A stretch of 15,069 nucleotides of DNA from DAOMOD01 sp964526035 (lineage in GTDB: Bacteria > Pseudomonadota > Gammaproteobacteria > Xanthomonadales > BPKI01), in assembly GCA_964526035.1 (NCBI GenBank), contig CAZGKE010000079.1, positions 1 to 15,069 of the forward strand. Direction: 5' to 3'. The notes beneath the pieces are model-generated. The model searched no databases. It was not told where the DNA came from and saw nothing but the letters and a program-made list of their open reading frames with translations. Positions 13,792 through 15,069 of this stretch are shown one piece after another. Numbering within the stretch: position 1 is the first letter of the stretch; each line of letters begins with the position of its first letter. The position numbers and the translations under genes were made by a program.

Positions 13792-15069
13792 ATGCTCTTT
13801 CGAGGCCACTCCGCAGTATTCACGACCCTCCTTGTGATCAGCTCGCTGCCCGCCTGTTCGGGCGACCGCACCGATTCCAGCGCAGTCCCTGGCCAAGCCG
13901 CGGCGAGCGCGCCGCAAAGCGCGGACCTGGTCAATGAACGCCCGCCCAAGCAGGGGCTGGAAGCTGGCAAGGCTGCCTACCTCGCGCACTGCGCGGCCTG
14001 CCACCAGCCTGACGGCAAGGGTCTGCGCGGCGCCTTTCCGCCGCTGGCCGGATCCGACTACCTGAAAGCGCACACGACCGAGCAGATCATCGATATCGTG
14101 CTCAAGGGTCTGTCCGGCGAAATCGAAGTCGACGGCGTCAAGTACAACAGCGTGATGCCGCCGATGGGCCATATCGGCGATGCCGATGTCGCCGCGCTGC
14201 TGACCTACGTCTATGCCAGCTGGGACAACCCCGGACACGAGATCGCCACAACGCAGGTGGCCGCAATGCGGGCCGGAGACAGCGTGGCCGGAGACCCCTC
14301 ACAAGGCCAGGCGCATCCACAGACCACCATGGCTGAAGCCGCCTACCAGGGTGCGCCGGCCGGGGTTTCCGCGGAAGGCGTCAAGATCGTGCATACCGCC
14401 GGCGCACCCGACCTCACCGAGGACGAGTTCCAGCACGCCACCGAGATTTTCTTCCAGCGCTGCGCCGGCTGCCACGGCGTGCTGCGCAAGGGCGCCACCG
14501 GCAAACCGCTGACCCCGGACCTCACCCAGGCACGCGGCACCGACTATCTGAAGGCGCTGATCAACTTCGGCTCGCCGGCCGGCATGCCGAACTTCGGCAC
14601 CGGCGGCGAACTGACTGCCGCCGAGATCGACATCATGAGCCGCTTCCTGCAGCACGAACCGCCGGAGCCGCCCGAGTTCGGCATGGCCGAGATGAAGGCC
14701 GCCTGGACTGTTTTCGTGAAGCCTGAGGACCGCCCGACCGCGCCGCAGCACGACCGCAACATCGACAACTTCTTCGCCGTGACCCTGCGTGATTCAGGTG
14801 AAGTGGCGATCATCGACGGCGACACCAAGGAAATCGTGGTCATCGTCAAGACCGGATACGCGGTGCACATCTCGCGGCCCTCGCATTCGGGCCGCTATGT
14901 CTACACCATCGGTCGCGACGCCAAGGTCGACCTGATCGACCTGTGGATGGATCCGCCGGCGCGCGTCGCCGAGATCAAGATCGGTCTTGAGGCGCGCTCG
15001 GTCGAGACCTCCAAGTACAAGGGCTACGAGGACCGCTACGCCATCGCCGGCGCCTACTGGCCGCCGCAG
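13792..15069 (+). CDS. nirS: Cytochrome cd1 nitrite reductase with extra N-terminal cytochrome c domain (partial, runs off the window)
   Basis: Reduces nitrite to nitric oxide in the periplasm, the defining step of denitrification. The 426 visible residues show: a probable lipoprotein signal (VISSLPAC, Cys24); an additional class I cytochrome c domain (about 50-165) with heme motif CAACH at 67-71 and candidate Met ligand M122 or M125; then, from about 181, a normal NirS N-terminus (YQGAPAG, GAPDLTEDEF), the cytochrome c domain with CAGCH at 224-228 and Met265 in GMPNFG, and the start of the d1 propeller with GYAVHISR, whose His359 matches the proximal heme d1 ligand. The last residues, GYEDRYAIAGAYWPPQ, are typical NirS. 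The catalytic distal histidines lie beyond the window. ATG 13792 has GGGA six bases upstream and begins a proper signal peptide; an earlier ATG at 13738 lies in the promoter. Confidence 0.96.
   Translation, partial: MLFRGHSAVFTTLLVISSLPACSGDRTDSSAVPGQAAASAPQSADLVNERPPKQGLEAGKAAYLAHCAACHQPDGKGLRGAFPPLAGSDYLKAHTTEQIIDIVLKGLSGEIEVDGVKYNSVMPPMGHIGDADVAALLTYVYASWDNPGHEIATTQVAAMRAGDSVAGDPSQGQAHPQTTMAEAAYQGAPAGVSAEGVKIVHTAGAPDLTEDEFQHATEIFFQRCAGCHGVLRKGATGKPLTPDLTQARGTDYLKALINFGSPAGMPNFGTGGELTAAEIDIMSRFLQHEPPEPPEFGMAEMKAAWTVFVKPEDRPTAPQHDRNIDNFFAVTLRDSGEVAIIDGDTKEIVVIVKTGYAVHISRPSHSGRYVYTIGRDAKVDLIDLWMDPPARVAEIKIGLEARSVETSKYKGYEDRYAIAGAYWPPQ

Overview
The window is GC-rich, densely packed bacterial chromosome. 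Its features are those of a denitrifying gammaproteobacterium: an FNR/Anr-type regulator with E. coli-like cysteine spacing, oxygen-independent HemN, NnrS, and cytochrome cd1 nitrite reductase (NirS). The REP-like palindromes and heptanucleotide tracts between genes recall Lysobacterales (Xanthomonadales) genomes; this placement is an inference from style, not from alignment.

Layout. Left part (1-2289), minus strand: the N-terminal third of clpB (runs off the window) behind a convincing sigma-32 promoter, then a dispersed palindrome, then pgk with its own sigma-70-like promoter. Next (2290-6550), plus strand: an anaerobic/nitric-oxide cluster hemN - fnr - nnrS - SirB2-family gene. It is headed by a perfect TTGAT-N4-ATCAA (Fnr/Anr/Dnr) box. 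Middle (6551-8495), plus strand: a secreted subtilisin-like (S8) protease interrupted by a 100-N assembly gap, two hairpins, and a DUF454/YbaN membrane protein. The latter overlaps by ATGA a possible 20-codon remnant of cytidine deaminase. Right part (8551-13636), minus strand: a TonB-dependent receptor followed by deoC-deoA-deoD, the three deo genes joined by 4-base GTGA overlaps. At the far right, nirS reads on the plus strand and runs off the window; it diverges from the TonB receptor, and a second perfect TTGAT-N4-ATCAA box lies between them.

How it fits together. The Fnr-like protein carries the sensing cysteines (C20, C23, C29, C122) and the ExxSR recognition-helix residues that read exactly the box found upstream of hemN and nirS. 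The window therefore holds a regulator and two of its probable targets. HemN supplies heme precursor without oxygen, NirS makes NO from nitrite, and NnrS belongs to the NO-response proteins. The most unusual gene is nirS: a complete extra c-type cytochrome domain and a probable lipoprotein signal sit in front of an otherwise normal NirS N-terminus. Other points for a second look are the TonB receptor that shares the nirS intergenic box and lies just upstream of deoCAD, a perfect hairpin presenting the deoC ribosome-binding site in its loop, and the possible cdd remnant.
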